Positions 39,155 to 48,099 of a DNA stretch of 64,000 nucleotides are shown here, piece by piece (position 1 is the first letter of the stretch; the number at the start of each line of letters is the position of its first letter). Both the position numbers and the translations under genes were made by a program. The notes under the pieces are model-generated. The model had not been told where the DNA came from. It made no database searches and saw only the letters and a list, made by a program, of their open reading frames with translations. Source of the stretch: ZC4RG17 sp036380875 (GTDB taxonomy: Bacteria > Actinomycetota > Acidimicrobiia > Spongiisociales > ZC4RG35); contig DASVDX010000091.1 of NCBI GenBank assembly GCA_036380875.1, forward strand, positions 1-64,000. Direction: 5' to 3'.

Positions 39155-40489
39155 CTAGTAGGTGAATGGCCAGCCCTTCCAGTAGTTGCGGATGCGCAGC
39201 CAGATGCCGTACAGGCCCAAAGGCTCGAAGATCAGAAAAGCGATGATCAGCGCGCCGTAGATCACCAGGTTCAGCTGGTCGACGGACAGCCCGGGGGCGA
39301 CGCCGGCCGAGGTGTTGACCAGGCCCCAATCACCCGTTCCGGTGGAGACCAGCGGATCCAGGATCGTCGCCCACACTCCGCCTTCTCGGACCAGGCTCTC
39401 CCCGAGCCGGGTCAGGTCCTCGACGAGGCGAGGGAGGATGATCACGAACGCCGATCCCAGGAGTGTTCCCGTCACGGTGCCGATGCCGCCGATGAGGATG
39501 ATGGCGATGAACTCCACGGAGAGGAGGAGATTCCACTGCTCGGGGATGGTGCGCCCGATGAAAGTGGCGAGCAGGGCGCCGGCAATGCCGGCGTAGAACG
39601 ACGAAATGGCGAAGGCGACGGTCTTCGTCCTGAACTCGTCGACACCCATCACCTCGGCGGCGACGTCCCGGTCGCGGATCGACATGAACGCCCGCCCGGT
39701 CCGGGTCCGCTGCAGGTTCTTGGCGAGGAGCGTCAGGAGCACGGCCAGGACGAGCACGAACAGGTAGGTCTTGGCCGTCGGGGACATGTTCAGCACCCCG
39801 AACCACGTGGACGACTCCGTCATCGTCAGGAGCGGCTCCTCTTCCTGCCAGAAGCGGAACTCGAGAGCGGGGAAGCTGCGTCCCGACTGTGAGCCGCCGG
39901 TGATGAAGTCGAGGTTGCGCCACAGGTACTCACCGATGAAGACGAGGCCGAGGGTCACAATCGCCAGATACAGGCCGCGGACTCGCACTGCAGTGGGGGC
40001 GATGAGTACGCCGAGGATCGCGGGGATGATCCCCGCCAATGGCAGCCATACCCAGATGGGAAGCCCGAGGCCCCACAGCGGACCCGGCGGCGAGCCGAAC
40101 ACTGCCGCGGTGTAGGCGCCGACGGCCATGAAGAAGGCATGGCCCAAGGAGACCTGGCCTGCCAGGCCGGTGAGGATGTTGAGGCCGAGAGCGCCGATGG
40201 CGTAGATCCCGAGCGTCACCAGCAGTCGCAGCCAGTCACTCGAAGCCAGGAAGTTGGGCCCGGGGAGGGACCCCGACTCGCCGATGGTCCCCGGAGCGAA
40301 GAACGGGATGGCGACGAGGAAGAGCAGGAACAGCGTGATGACGACCCGCTGGGTGACCGACGGGAAAAGAGCCATGTCCGCTTCGTAGGAGGTGCGCAGG
40401 AGCGGCCGGCCCAGCATCGGGCCCTTGCGTCGCCGCGCTGGCTTCGACTCTGGGAGCTCCGTCCGCGGGGGCTTGTCCACGGTCGTCAT
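39155..40489 (-). CDS. livM: Branched-chain-type ABC transporter permease (LivM)
   Basis: A 444-residue permease with about ten membrane helices. The family core GIYAIGALGLNILTGLAGQVSLGHAFFMAVGAYTAA is present, as is the cytoplasmic loop GRAFMSIRDRDVAAEVMGVDEFRTKTVAFAISSFYAGIAGAL, where the ATPases dock. It has a long basic N-terminal extension (about 45 residues) and a C-terminal helix after a periplasmic loop. ATG 40489 overlaps the livH stop by 4 nt. Confidence 0.94.
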   Translation of the reverse strand: MTTVDKPPRTELPESKPARRRKGPMLGRPLLRTSYEADMALFPSVTQRVVITLFLLFLVAIPFFAPGTIGESGSLPGPNFLASSDWLRLLVTLGIYAIGALGLNILTGLAGQVSLGHAFFMAVGAYTAAVFGSPPGPLWGLGLPIWVWLPLAGIIPAILGVLIAPTAVRVRGLYLAIVTLGLVFIGEYLWRNLDFITGGSQSGRSFPALEFRFWQEEEPLLTMTESSTWFGVLNMSPTAKTYLFVLVLAVLLTLLAKNLQRTRTGRAFMSIRDRDVAAEVMGVDEFRTKTVAFAISSFYAGIAGALLATFIGRTIPEQWNLLLSVEFIAIILIGGIGTVTGTLLGSAFVIILPRLVEDLTRLGESLVREGGVWATILDPLVSTGTGDWGLVNTSAGVAPGLSVDQLNLVIYGALIIAFLIFEPLGLYGIWLRIRNYWKGWPFTY

Positions 40490-41457
40490 ACCCGCCGGAT
40501 CTCCTCAGACCCGAACAGCCCGTAGGGACGGATCAGTAGCACGGCCAGCATCAAGAGATACGGGACGATCCCGGCGAAGCCGACGCCCAGAAACGAGATC
40601 CCGGCGAGGAACTCCGTCGCCAGCGCCTGGGCGAGGCCGATGGCGAAACCGCCGACCACCGCACCCACCACCGAGTCGAGGCCGCCGAGGATGATGGCGG
40701 GGAAAGCGGCAAAGGCGAAGAACGCGGTCGACTGGTCGACACCTGCCGCCCGCCGAGGGAAGAGCGACAGGAAGACACCCGCTACTCCGGCGAGGAAGGC
40801 GCCGATCCCCCAGGAGATCGAGAAGACCCGGCCGACGTCGATGCCCTGGGCGCGGGCCGCCTCTTGGTCGAAGGCGGTCGCCCGCATGGCGATGCCGAGA
40901 CGGCTTCGGAAGAACAGCGCGATCAGCCCCACCAGGACCACAGTGGTGACCACCTGGGCGATGATCGTCCACGGGATGAGCGTGAACCCCTCGATCGTCC
41001 ACACGTTCGTGCCGAACGGGTCACCCAGCGGGCGAGCCTGGGTGCCGATGAAGTCGTTCGTGACGGTGCGGAGGACGATGTCGAGGCCGAGGGTCACGAT
41101 GGCGACCGCGAAGAGCTCCTCCCCCAGCATCGGCCGGATGACGATCCGCTCGAGGACCATTCCGATGAGGGTGGCGAGGGCCAAGGCGGCGAGCACCGAG
41201 AGCGACCATCGCAGCCAGTGAGGAGCGTCGGGCATCCACCGTCCCGGCACCTGGAGGATGGTGGCGAACGACGCCACGAGGAACGCACCCAAGGCGGCGA
41301 GGGCACCGTGGGCGAAGTTGAGCACCTGGGTGGCCTTGAAGATGATGACGAAGCCCATGGCCAGCAAGGCGTAGATCGACCCGAGGGAGAGGAAATCGAC
41401 CAACAACCTGCCGGCGGGCGTCGTCCCCGCCTGGGCGAAAACGACCGCCTCGATCAC
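40486..41457 (-). CDS. livH: Branched-chain-type ABC transporter permease (LivH)
   Basis: A 323-residue permease: LSLGSIYALLAMGFVIIFKATQVLNFAHGALAALGAF at the start, the docking loop RLGIAMRATAFDQEAARAQGIDVGRVFSISWGIGAFLAGVAGV, and the closing ILLIRPYGLFG-type end. The start is GTG 41457, which overlaps the ligase stop as GTGA. This overlap shows that importer and ligase are translated from one message. Confidence 0.94.
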   Translation of the reverse strand: MIEAVVFAQAGTTPAGRLLVDFLSLGSIYALLAMGFVIIFKATQVLNFAHGALAALGAFLVASFATILQVPGRWMPDAPHWLRWSLSVLAALALATLIGMVLERIVIRPMLGEELFAVAIVTLGLDIVLRTVTNDFIGTQARPLGDPFGTNVWTIEGFTLIPWTIIAQVVTTVVLVGLIALFFRSRLGIAMRATAFDQEAARAQGIDVGRVFSISWGIGAFLAGVAGVFLSLFPRRAAGVDQSTAFFAFAAFPAIILGGLDSVVGAVVGGFAIGLAQALATEFLAGISFLGVGFAGIVPYLLMLAVLLIRPYGLFGSEEIRRV

Positions 41458-43331
41458 GACGAATACATCTCGTTGATCAAGTCGGAGAACATCTGCTCGA
41501 GTGCGTTCCGCTTCACCTTCTGCGTGGCGGTCAGCTCACCGTCTTCGTGGTCGAGCTCCTTCGGGAGCAAGCGGAACTTGCGGATGTTCTCGACACGGGC
41601 GAACTTCTTGTTTGTCTCGTCCACGACTTTCTGGATGAGCTCGATGACCTCCGGCTTCTCGGACAGGTCCCGATACGTGGTGTACGGGATCCCCCGCCGT
41701 GTCGCCCAGTCGCCGACGGTGTCGAACTCGATCCCGATGAGGGCAGTCAGGTAGTTGCGGCCATCGCCGATCACCATCGCCTCCTTGACATACGGCGACG
41801 TCTTGAGGCTGTTCTCGATCTCCGAGGGGGAGATGTTCTTGCCGCCAGAGGTGATGATGATGTGCTTGATCCGGTCGACGATCTTGACATGGGTGCCGTC
41901 CACCCACTCGCCGACGTCTCCCGTCTTGAGCCAGCCGTCCTCGGTGAACATCTCGGCTGTGGCCTCCGGCCGGTTCCAGTAGCCCTTGAAGTTGCCCCGG
42001 TGCTTCGTCTGGATCTCGCCGGTTTCGGGATCGATGCGGAAGCCGATGCCGGGATATGGCTCGCCGACGGTGCCGATCTTGTTGCGTCCCCAGAAGTTGT
42101 GGGTGGCGACAGCCGAGTTCTCGGTCATCCCGTACAACTCGTGGATGGGCACACCGATCCCGATGAAGTCCTGGATCACCTCCGGGGCGATGGCGGCCGC
42201 GCCGGTGCCGGCCCACCTCACTCGCCGCAGGCCGATGCGCTCCTTCAGGGCCCGAAACAGCAGCGGGTAGAAGATCCAGTTGAGGACGCGCGACAGAGGG
42301 GTGTCGAGACCGCCGTTGTTGCACCGCTCCCGGCCGATGATCGAGGCCGCCTTCATGCCGAGGCCGAACCAGAGGCGCTTGAACCAGGTGGCGTCGCGTC
42401 CCTTGATGAAGATCGTGGCGTGGATCTTCTCCCAGATGCGGGGGACGGCGAAGAACAGGGTCGGCTGCACCTCCCGCAGGTTCTGTTGCACCGTGTCGAT
42501 CGACTCGGCGAAGTTGAGGACCGTGCCGCGTGAGGCGAGATGCCACGCCGAGAAGATCCGCTCGGCGACATGACAGAGGGGCAGATACGTCAGGATCTGG
42601 TCGTCGGGTCCCGCCTTCTGGTTGCCGGGCAGGCGCCCGTCGACGTTGATGATCTGCTCGACGCAGAAAGAGAAGTTGTCGTTGGTGAGCATCGCCCCTT
42701 TGGGCGGACCGGTGGTGCCCGACGTATAGACGAGGGTCATCACGTCGTCGGGCTTCGCATCGGCCATCAACCGCTCCACCGCTCCCGGGTTCTCCTCGGC
42801 GTGCCGGCGTCCCAGTTCGATGAAGTCGTCCCAGAAGATGAAGCGATCGTCGTTGCGGTAGGCGCGGAATCCCCGAGGCTCGACGTGGATGATCTTGCGG
42901 AGTGCCGGGAGGTTGTGGATGACCTCCATCACCTTGTCCGCTTGCTCCTGGTCCTCGGCGAGATGGACCACGGAGCCGCAGTCGGAGAGGATGTATTCGA
43001 CTTCGGCGGCGGGGTTGGTGGGATACAGGCCGACCGTGATGGCGCGGATCGCCACAGTGGCGAAGTCGAGGATGACCCACTCGGGGCGGTCCTCGGAGTG
43101 GATGGACACCCGGTCGCCCGGCTGGACGCCGAGGGCCAGGAGACCGTGGGCTGCCAGTCGGATGCTCTCCCACAACTCGGCCCAGGTGATCTCCTGCCAG
43201 ATGCCGAGGTCTTTTTCGCGCATGGCTACGGCATCGGGAGTCCTCTCGGCCCAGGATCGAGCCAGGGCCGCGACCGTGGGGAACCCTGAGTCAACCGGGG
43301 GCGATTCGGTCAGCTCAACAGTGCTGGTCAT
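41454..43331 (-). CDS. Long-chain fatty-acid-CoA ligase family AMP-binding enzyme
   Basis: A 625-residue ANL-superfamily ligase that activates a carboxylic acid as acyl-AMP and then acyl-CoA. Motifs: VYTSGTTGPPKGAMLT (P-loop), YGMTENSAVATHNF (A5), GWLKTGDVGEWVDGTHVKIVDRIKHIIITSGGKNISPSEIE (A7-A8 hinge), and the closing catalytic Lys in TATQKVKRNAL. It heads the importer operon, so the substrate taken up is probably a carboxylic acid trapped as its CoA ester; this is inference from context. Confidence 0.93.
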   Translation of the reverse strand: MTSTVELTESPPVDSGFPTVAALARSWAERTPDAVAMREKDLGIWQEITWAELWESIRLAAHGLLALGVQPGDRVSIHSEDRPEWVILDFATVAIRAITVGLYPTNPAAEVEYILSDCGSVVHLAEDQEQADKVMEVIHNLPALRKIIHVEPRGFRAYRNDDRFIFWDDFIELGRRHAEENPGAVERLMADAKPDDVMTLVYTSGTTGPPKGAMLTNDNFSFCVEQIINVDGRLPGNQKAGPDDQILTYLPLCHVAERIFSAWHLASRGTVLNFAESIDTVQQNLREVQPTLFFAVPRIWEKIHATIFIKGRDATWFKRLWFGLGMKAASIIGRERCNNGGLDTPLSRVLNWIFYPLLFRALKERIGLRRVRWAGTGAAAIAPEVIQDFIGIGVPIHELYGMTENSAVATHNFWGRNKIGTVGEPYPGIGFRIDPETGEIQTKHRGNFKGYWNRPEATAEMFTEDGWLKTGDVGEWVDGTHVKIVDRIKHIIITSGGKNISPSEIENSLKTSPYVKEAMVIGDGRNYLTALIGIEFDTVGDWATRRGIPYTTYRDLSEKPEVIELIQKVVDETNKKFARVENIRKFRLLPKELDHEDGELTATQKVKRNALEQMFSDLINEMYSS

Positions 43332-43459
43332 CGCTCTCTCTCCTTCTGCCCAGCGTCACCCGGAGGGACGTGGCGGCACAATAGAGCAATACGACTGGTT
43401 TCGCCGGTAAGGACTGGAATTTTCCGGTGGATGTCGAACTCACCGGGAGGGACGCCCTC

Positions 43460-43894
43460 CTAGGCGCCCTCCACCCACTCGGCTCCCCCCGGCCAGTGCT
43501 CTTTCTTCCACAGGGGGGCCCGAGCTTTCAGCTCGTCGATGAGGTAGCGGGCAGCATTGAACGCATCGTCCCGGTGGGCGGTGGACACCGCCACGACGAC
43601 GGCCGGTTCCCCGAGGTCGACCCGCCCGACCCGATGCTCGACCACAGCGGCGAGGACCGGCCACTTGGCGATGGCTTCGTCGACGATGTTGCGGATGACC
43701 TCCTCGACCCTCTCCTCGAACGCCTCGTATTCGAGATGGGTTACGCCCTCTCGGCCGTCCGAGTGGTCACGGACAGTCCCCACGAAAACAGCGATTGCGC
43801 CGGCGGCGCCGTTCCCCACCTCCTGCATCGCCGCCGCCGGGTCGAGCGGCCGGTCCACGACGGCGATCCGGACGGATTGAGTGGAACTGTCCAT
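43460..43894 (-). CDS. moaE: Molybdopterin synthase catalytic subunit
   Basis: A 144-residue MoaE, the subunit that, with thiocarboxylated MoaD, turns cPMP into molybdopterin. Motifs: AGAIAVFVGTVRDHSDG, HLEYEAFEERVEEVIRNIVDEA, VVEHRVGRVDLGEPAVVVAVSTAHRDDAFNAARYLIDELKARAPLWKKEHW, which includes the family Lys residues of the active site. No other moa gene lies in the window. The start is divergent from htrA, 14 bp apart. Confidence 0.95.
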   Translation of the reverse strand: MDSSTQSVRIAVVDRPLDPAAAMQEVGNGAAGAIAVFVGTVRDHSDGREGVTHLEYEAFEERVEEVIRNIVDEAIAKWPVLAAVVEHRVGRVDLGEPAVVVAVSTAHRDDAFNAARYLIDELKARAPLWKKEHWPGGAEWVEGA

Positions 43895-43908
43895 AGAATC
43901 ACCAGTCT

Positions 43909-45141
43909 ATGGATCTAGGCCCCCCACCGCGCAGACCCCTCGGTGGCGGTGACCTGCCCGATCCGGTGTGGCCGTCCATCGAATGGCCGGCCGGCCCTAT
44001 CGGTCCCCCAACGGAACCTTTCCGTCCCGGCCCAACCGAAGAGGAAGAGCGGGCAGTTCGTCGCTCCAGCCGGCGCACACTGGTGTGGTCGCTGCTCGGA
44101 GGTGTCCTCCTGGGTACCGGCGTCACCCTCGGGGTGCTCGGCGTCCTCGGCCTCCTCGACGGGAACGTCGTCCGGGTCCCCCGGACTACATTGGCGGCCG
44201 CTCCGACGACCACCGCTCCCCAGGACCTCCCCGAAGGTGCCGTCGCCTCCATCACCCAGGTGGCCGAAACGGCCATCCCCTCCATCGTGGCGGTGACCGC
44301 CCAGATCGAAGGACTTCCGGCCGGCGGCTCCGGAGTGGTGTATTCGGAGGAGGGTTATCTGCTCACCAACCACCACGTCGTGGAGGACGCCACGAACCTG
44401 GGTGTGATCTTCTCCGACGGGATCACCTACGGCGCCGAGGTCGTGGGCACCGACCCCCTCACCGACATCGCCGTCCTCCGCACCAACCGCCCCGACCTGA
44501 CACCGATCCGGCTCGGAAGCGAGGCGGACCTCGTCATCGGCGAGCGGACAGTGGCGGTCGGCAACCCGTTGGGCCTCCTCGGCGGACCTTCTGTCACCTC
44601 AGGCATCCTCTCGGCAAAAGGCCGGTCGTTGCAGGTGACCGGCGACACCGTCCTCTACGGCCTCCTGCAGACCGACGCCCCCATCACCCGCGGCTCGAGC
44701 GGCGGGGCGCTGCTCGACGAGGAGGGCAAGCTGATAGGCATCACCACTGCCATAGGCGTGAGCGACGTGGGCGCCGAAGGACTCGGGTTCGCCGTTCCGG
44801 TGGACCTGGCGGTGGGTGTCGCCGAGGATCTGATCGCAGACGGCCGGGTCCGACACGCCATGCTCGGCATCCAGGGCTCGACTGCCACCGAGCAGATCGA
44901 CGGAGCCGAGATCCCGCTCGGAGTTTCGGTCACGTCGATGTTGACCGGGTCCGCCTACGAAGCAGGTGGCGGTCGCCTCGGTGACATCATCGTCGCCATC
45001 GACGGCGACGAGGTCGCCTCGATCCAAGAGCTGATCGCCGATCTACGGATGAAACGAGCCGGCGACATCGTGGCGGTCACCGCATTGAGAAACGACGAGG
45101 AGCTGACGTTCCCGGTCGAGTTGGGAGAGTGGCAGGAGTGA
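43909..45141 (+). CDS. HtrA/DegP-type membrane-anchored serine protease with PDZ domain
   Basis: A 410-residue protease. A Pro-rich cytoplasmic start (about 55 residues) is followed by one membrane helix (LVWSLLGGVLLGTGVTLGVLGVLGLL), a trypsin-like domain with triad His156 (LTNHHVV), Asp186 (LTDIAVL) and Ser264 (GSSGGALL), and a C-terminal PDZ domain (ending about residue 400: GDIIVAIDGDEVASIQELIADL). It would degrade or refold misfolded extracytoplasmic proteins. The next gene overlaps its stop by 4 nt. In Mycobacterium, htrA stands beside sigE-rseA; here it converges on that locus. Confidence 0.95.
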   Translation: MDLGPPPRRPLGGGDLPDPVWPSIEWPAGPIGPPTEPFRPGPTEEEERAVRRSSRRTLVWSLLGGVLLGTGVTLGVLGVLGLLDGNVVRVPRTTLAAAPTTTAPQDLPEGAVASITQVAETAIPSIVAVTAQIEGLPAGGSGVVYSEEGYLLTNHHVVEDATNLGVIFSDGITYGAEVVGTDPLTDIAVLRTNRPDLTPIRLGSEADLVIGERTVAVGNPLGLLGGPSVTSGILSAKGRSLQVTGDTVLYGLLQTDAPITRGSSGGALLDEEGKLIGITTAIGVSDVGAEGLGFAVPVDLAVGVAEDLIADGRVRHAMLGIQGSTATEQIDGAEIPLGVSVTSMLTGSAYEAGGGRLGDIIVAIDGDEVASIQELIADLRMKRAGDIVAVTALRNDEELTFPVELGEWQE

Positions 45142-46187
45142 GCGACGACGACATCTTCTCCCGCCTGTTCGAGCTCTTCAACCAGCCCGGACCGGTGAAC
45201 TGGAAGCTCGCCGCCGAGGTGTCCCATCACCTGACCGGTGAGCGGGTGCCGATCGATCCCTGGGCGGCGGAGGAGTATCGCGAGTTGTCCCGACTCGCCG
45301 AGTTTCGGCTGGAGCAGGTGAGCCCGATCCCGGTGGCGATGGCTCCCGATGTCCTTCCTGTCGATGCCCGAGAGTGGGCCGACCGCCATTTGGAGGCGTA
45401 CGGGTATCTGAGCGAGGCGTTCGCCGACATGGGGCAGCTGTCCGGACCGCTGGCTCAGCTCGGTCCCGCCATGATCGGAATGCAGGTCGGGTCCCTGGTC
45501 GGCGGCCTCGCCACCTGGGTCCTGGCCTCTTTCGACGGCGGACTCCCCGCCGGCCGCCAGCTGCCCCTCTGCGTGATCGTGCCGCACGTCGAGGACTTCG
45601 CCCGGCGGCACTCGTTCGAAGCGAGCGCGGTGCGGCTGTGGGTCGTCTCAGAAGAAGTGGCGTACCGGACAGTGGCTACGGTCCCGTTCGCGATCGATCG
45701 GCTGCGGCGTCTGCTGGAGGCGGAAGCCGCAACGATCCAATTCGACCCTTCCTCGCTGGCCGGACTGATCGGCATGTCCAATCCCGAGCAGATGCAGGAG
45801 ATGGTCGCCGACCAGCTCAGCGAGGTCTTCGACAGCGAGGAGACGGCCGCGGCCCGAGCCGAAACGGAGGCCTTCCTCGGCCTGCTCGGTGGCTACGCCC
45901 GTCTCCTCGCGGAACGGGCCACCGCCGAGCTGCTTCCCGACCGCGAGCGCATCGTTGCCGCCCGTGACGAAGAACGGGTGCCGGCCGAGGCTCAAATCCC
46001 GTTCGGCCCCGCCCCGCCCCGGTCGCAGGCGATCGAGGAGGGACGGACGTTCTGCCTCGAGATCGAGCGGCGCTACGGGCCCGAGGAGCTCAACCGGTTG
46101 TGGACGGCGGAGAACCGGCTCCCGACGGCCAGCGAGATCGAGGACCCGGTCGCCTGGGCAGCGCGGGTGCTGCTCGAGGACTTCTAG
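45138..46187 (+). CDS. Zincin_2-family protein with degenerate metal site
   Basis: A 349-residue protein of the actinobacterial zinc-dependent metalloprotease (zincin_2) family, recognised by GPVNWKLAAEVSHHLTGERVPIDPWAAEEYRELSRLAEFRLE and a long helical body. In typical members a His-Glu-x-x-His motif follows a Trp; here that segment reads LWVVSEEVAYRTV, with Ser for the first His and no second His. It is therefore probably an inactive pseudoprotease. GTG 45138 overlaps the htrA stop (GTGA). It may help HtrA as a non-catalytic partner. Confidence 0.65.
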   Translation: MSDDDIFSRLFELFNQPGPVNWKLAAEVSHHLTGERVPIDPWAAEEYRELSRLAEFRLEQVSPIPVAMAPDVLPVDAREWADRHLEAYGYLSEAFADMGQLSGPLAQLGPAMIGMQVGSLVGGLATWVLASFDGGLPAGRQLPLCVIVPHVEDFARRHSFEASAVRLWVVSEEVAYRTVATVPFAIDRLRRLLEAEAATIQFDPSSLAGLIGMSNPEQMQEMVADQLSEVFDSEETAAARAETEAFLGLLGGYARLLAERATAELLPDRERIVAARDEERVPAEAQIPFGPAPPRSQAIEEGRTFCLEIERRYGPEELNRLWTAENRLPTASEIEDPVAWAARVLLEDF

Positions 46188-47098
46188 CCGAAGAACCGGC
46201 TCCAGATCCGGCGGAAGAATCCGGCGTCGACTGGTTCGGGCAACTCCTCGAGGAAGTCCTCGAGCATGTCGGGGGGCAGGTCGGTGATGACTGCCAGGTT
46301 CTCTGCCCCGCTCGACCAGGCTACGGCCACCGACCCCGCCGTGAAGCTGCGCCGGTAGTGGCCCCGGGCCGCCTCGATCTCTGTCACATCGGAGTCGTCA
46401 CCCAGGTCTACGGGACGGCTCGTCACCACCACGCCCACGGAGAAGAAACCGTCCGAGTAGTAGGACAGAGTCCCCTCCTCGACGGCGTACGTGTCGATCA
46501 GTTCAAGTCCGGCGGCGGTCTCGGGGAGGATGCCGGGCGTCGTCTCGAGCGGCGAGGCCGCCTCCACATCCTCCTGTGATGGCAGGGACGGCACGTCCCC
46601 GACGTCGGTCGAGAACGACACGAGGCGCCGGTCGCAGTAGACCCCGCCGTCGCTCCCGAACGTGCGGGACCGCAACACGGCGTCCGTGGCGTCGTCGAGC
46701 GTCAGACGCACACGCTCTATTCCTTCCCGGAAGAAGCCGACCTCTTTGACGGGCCGGCCGAGATACGTCGTCTCGACGAGTTCTCCCTCGACGTAGTCGT
46801 CGGACTGGGCGGAGCGGGAACCCGTGACGTGGGTCGCCTCCACCCGATCGCCCACCGAGGTCATGCTCAGCCCGGGCGCCACCCGTACGACGGACTCGCC
46901 GCCAGCGGTGTCCCAGGCGACGACCGTCCCGTCGACCTGAGCGACCTCGAAGACGGTGTCGCGCGACCCGTCGGGGGTATCGCACACGACGAACTGCTCG
47001 CCTGTGAACTCGGCTTCTGACGACGCCTCCAGATATCCGGAGATGTCGGCCATCACGGGGGTGGCAACGAGGATGGCGGCGACGATGGCTGCGAACAT
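46184..47098 (-). CDS. RseB/MucB-like sigma-E regulatory protein
   Basis: A 304-residue exported protein: signal helix (FAAIVAAILVATPVMA) and a two-domain body with an LppX/LolA-like fold, suggested by YLEASSEAEFTGEQFVV, VEATHVTGSRSAQSDDYVEGELVETTYLGRPVKEVGFFREG and the C-terminal MucB_RseB_C-like part ending LPPDMLEDFLEEL. RseB-type proteins bind the outer part of the anti-sigma factor and protect it. ATG 47098 shares one base with the rseA stop. It converges on the zincin gene, overlapping by 4 nt. Confidence 0.6.
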   Translation of the reverse strand: MFAAIVAAILVATPVMADISGYLEASSEAEFTGEQFVVCDTPDGSRDTVFEVAQVDGTVVAWDTAGGESVVRVAPGLSMTSVGDRVEATHVTGSRSAQSDDYVEGELVETTYLGRPVKEVGFFREGIERVRLTLDDATDAVLRSRTFGSDGGVYCDRRLVSFSTDVGDVPSLPSQEDVEAASPLETTPGILPETAAGLELIDTYAVEEGTLSYYSDGFFSVGVVVTSRPVDLGDDSDVTEIEAARGHYRRSFTAGSVAVAWSSGAENLAVITDLPPDMLEDFLEELPEPVDAGFFRRIWSRFFG

Positions 47099-47499
47099 CA
47101 GCGCTCGCTTCCCGGGATCACGAACTTGAAGCTGTTGGCCCCCAGATCGAGCGCCGCCCTCGCACCCACCTGGCGGGTGACGTCGTTGAGATCCAGTGGT
47201 TCGGGGTCGGGCAGAGCCAGCGCAGTGGCCGTGACGATCGTGGCGAGGGCCGCCGCCGCGGCCACCCACCTGCCCGGATGCCACCTTCTCGCTTCGCGCG
47301 GTGAGCCGGTGGCGGGGACGAGGTGCGCGGGCATCTCCAGCATGGGCAAGGAGCGCACCGCGGTGCGTGCCTGGTTGAGCGTCTCGAGGCGGCGCCGGCA
47401 GCGGAGGCACTGCGAGAGGTGTTCTGCGACCAGACGGGACTCTTCGGGGGTCGTCTCGCCGTCGAGATAGACCGACAAGAGCAGGTCGAGGTGGGTCAA
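47098..47499 (-). CDS. Zinc-finger anti-sigma factor (RseA type)
   Basis: A 133-residue membrane anti-sigma factor. The N-terminal zinc-binding anti-sigma domain has His27-x3-Cys31-x2-Cys34 (HLSQCLRC). A membrane helix (WVAAAAALATIVTATALAL) follows at about 78-97, with a short outer tail. It starts at TTG 47499, overlapping the sigE stop as TTGA, so the two are coupled. It would hold SigE at the membrane until envelope or redox stress. Confidence 0.9.
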   Translation of the reverse strand: MTHLDLLLSVYLDGETTPEESRLVAEHLSQCLRCRRRLETLNQARTAVRSLPMLEMPAHLVPATGSPREARRWHPGRWVAAAAALATIVTATALALPDPEPLDLNDVTRQVGARAALDLGANSFKFVIPGSER

Positions 47500-48011
47500 C
47501 CGGCCGCCTCCTGCGAGAGCGCTGAACGGAGCAGTCGTCGCCCCCGATGGATCCGGCTGCGTACCGTCCCGACCGGGACCGCTACCGCCGCCGCGATCTC
47601 TTCGTAGGAGAGGCCGATGACGTCACACATCACCACGGCCTCCCGGAACTCGTACGGCAACTCGAGAAGCGCCGCCTGGATGTCGTCGCCGAGGCGCATG
47701 GCGGCCAGTTGCTCGTCGGCTCCCGGGGCGGCGTCGGCGTCCCAGCGGTCGACAGCCTCAGGCAGTGGGGCGGTGGGTCGTCGCTGGCGACGGCGCATCT
47801 CGTCGATGAAGGCGTTGTGGGTGATGCGCCACAGCCAGCCTTCGAACGAGCCCGGTTGGTAGTCGGCGAGACCTCTCCGGACCCGGAGGAGGACCTCCTG
47901 GACGAGGTCAGCGGCGTCGTGAGGATCGCCGCACAGCCGATACGCGAAGTTGTAGATCTTCCGCCCATGTGTACGTGCCACGTCTTCCCAGGACAGCGGT
48001 TTGTCGCTCAC
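47496..48011 (-). CDS. sigE: ECF sigma factor, SigE-like
   Basis: A 171-residue group IV sigma factor. Region 2 is RKIYNFAYRLCGDPHDAADLVQEVLLRVRRGLADYQPGSFEGWLWRITHNAFIDEMRRR. Region 4 is LLELPYEFREAVVMCDVIGLSYEEIAAAVAVPVGTVRSRIHRGRRLLRSAL. It starts at GTG 48011. It is followed by rseA and the RseB-like gene and preceded by tatA, an order close to the actinobacterial sigE locus. An ECF-type promoter (GGAAC-N17-CGTT) directly upstream suggests autoregulation. Confidence 0.93.
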   Translation of the reverse strand: MSDKPLSWEDVARTHGRKIYNFAYRLCGDPHDAADLVQEVLLRVRRGLADYQPGSFEGWLWRITHNAFIDEMRRRQRRPTAPLPEAVDRWDADAAPGADEQLAAMRLGDDIQAALLELPYEFREAVVMCDVIGLSYEEIAAAVAVPVGTVRSRIHRGRRLLRSALSQEAAG

Positions 48012-48031
48012 GCGCTGTCCTTTGGGTCGAC

Positions 48032-48057
48032 AACGACGGGCACCTGCAAACGGTTCC
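48032..48057 (-). promoter_or_regulatory. Autoregulated ECF promoter of sigE
   Basis: On the minus strand GGAAC (48057-48053) and CGTT (48035-48032) are 17 bp apart, the SigE/RpoE-type -35/-10 pattern. Transcription would start near 48025, a few bases before GTG 48011. Confidence 0.6.
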
Positions 48058-48099
48058 CGAAGCGGGGAATATATCGCCGCAAACCGGGCGGAGACGGCC

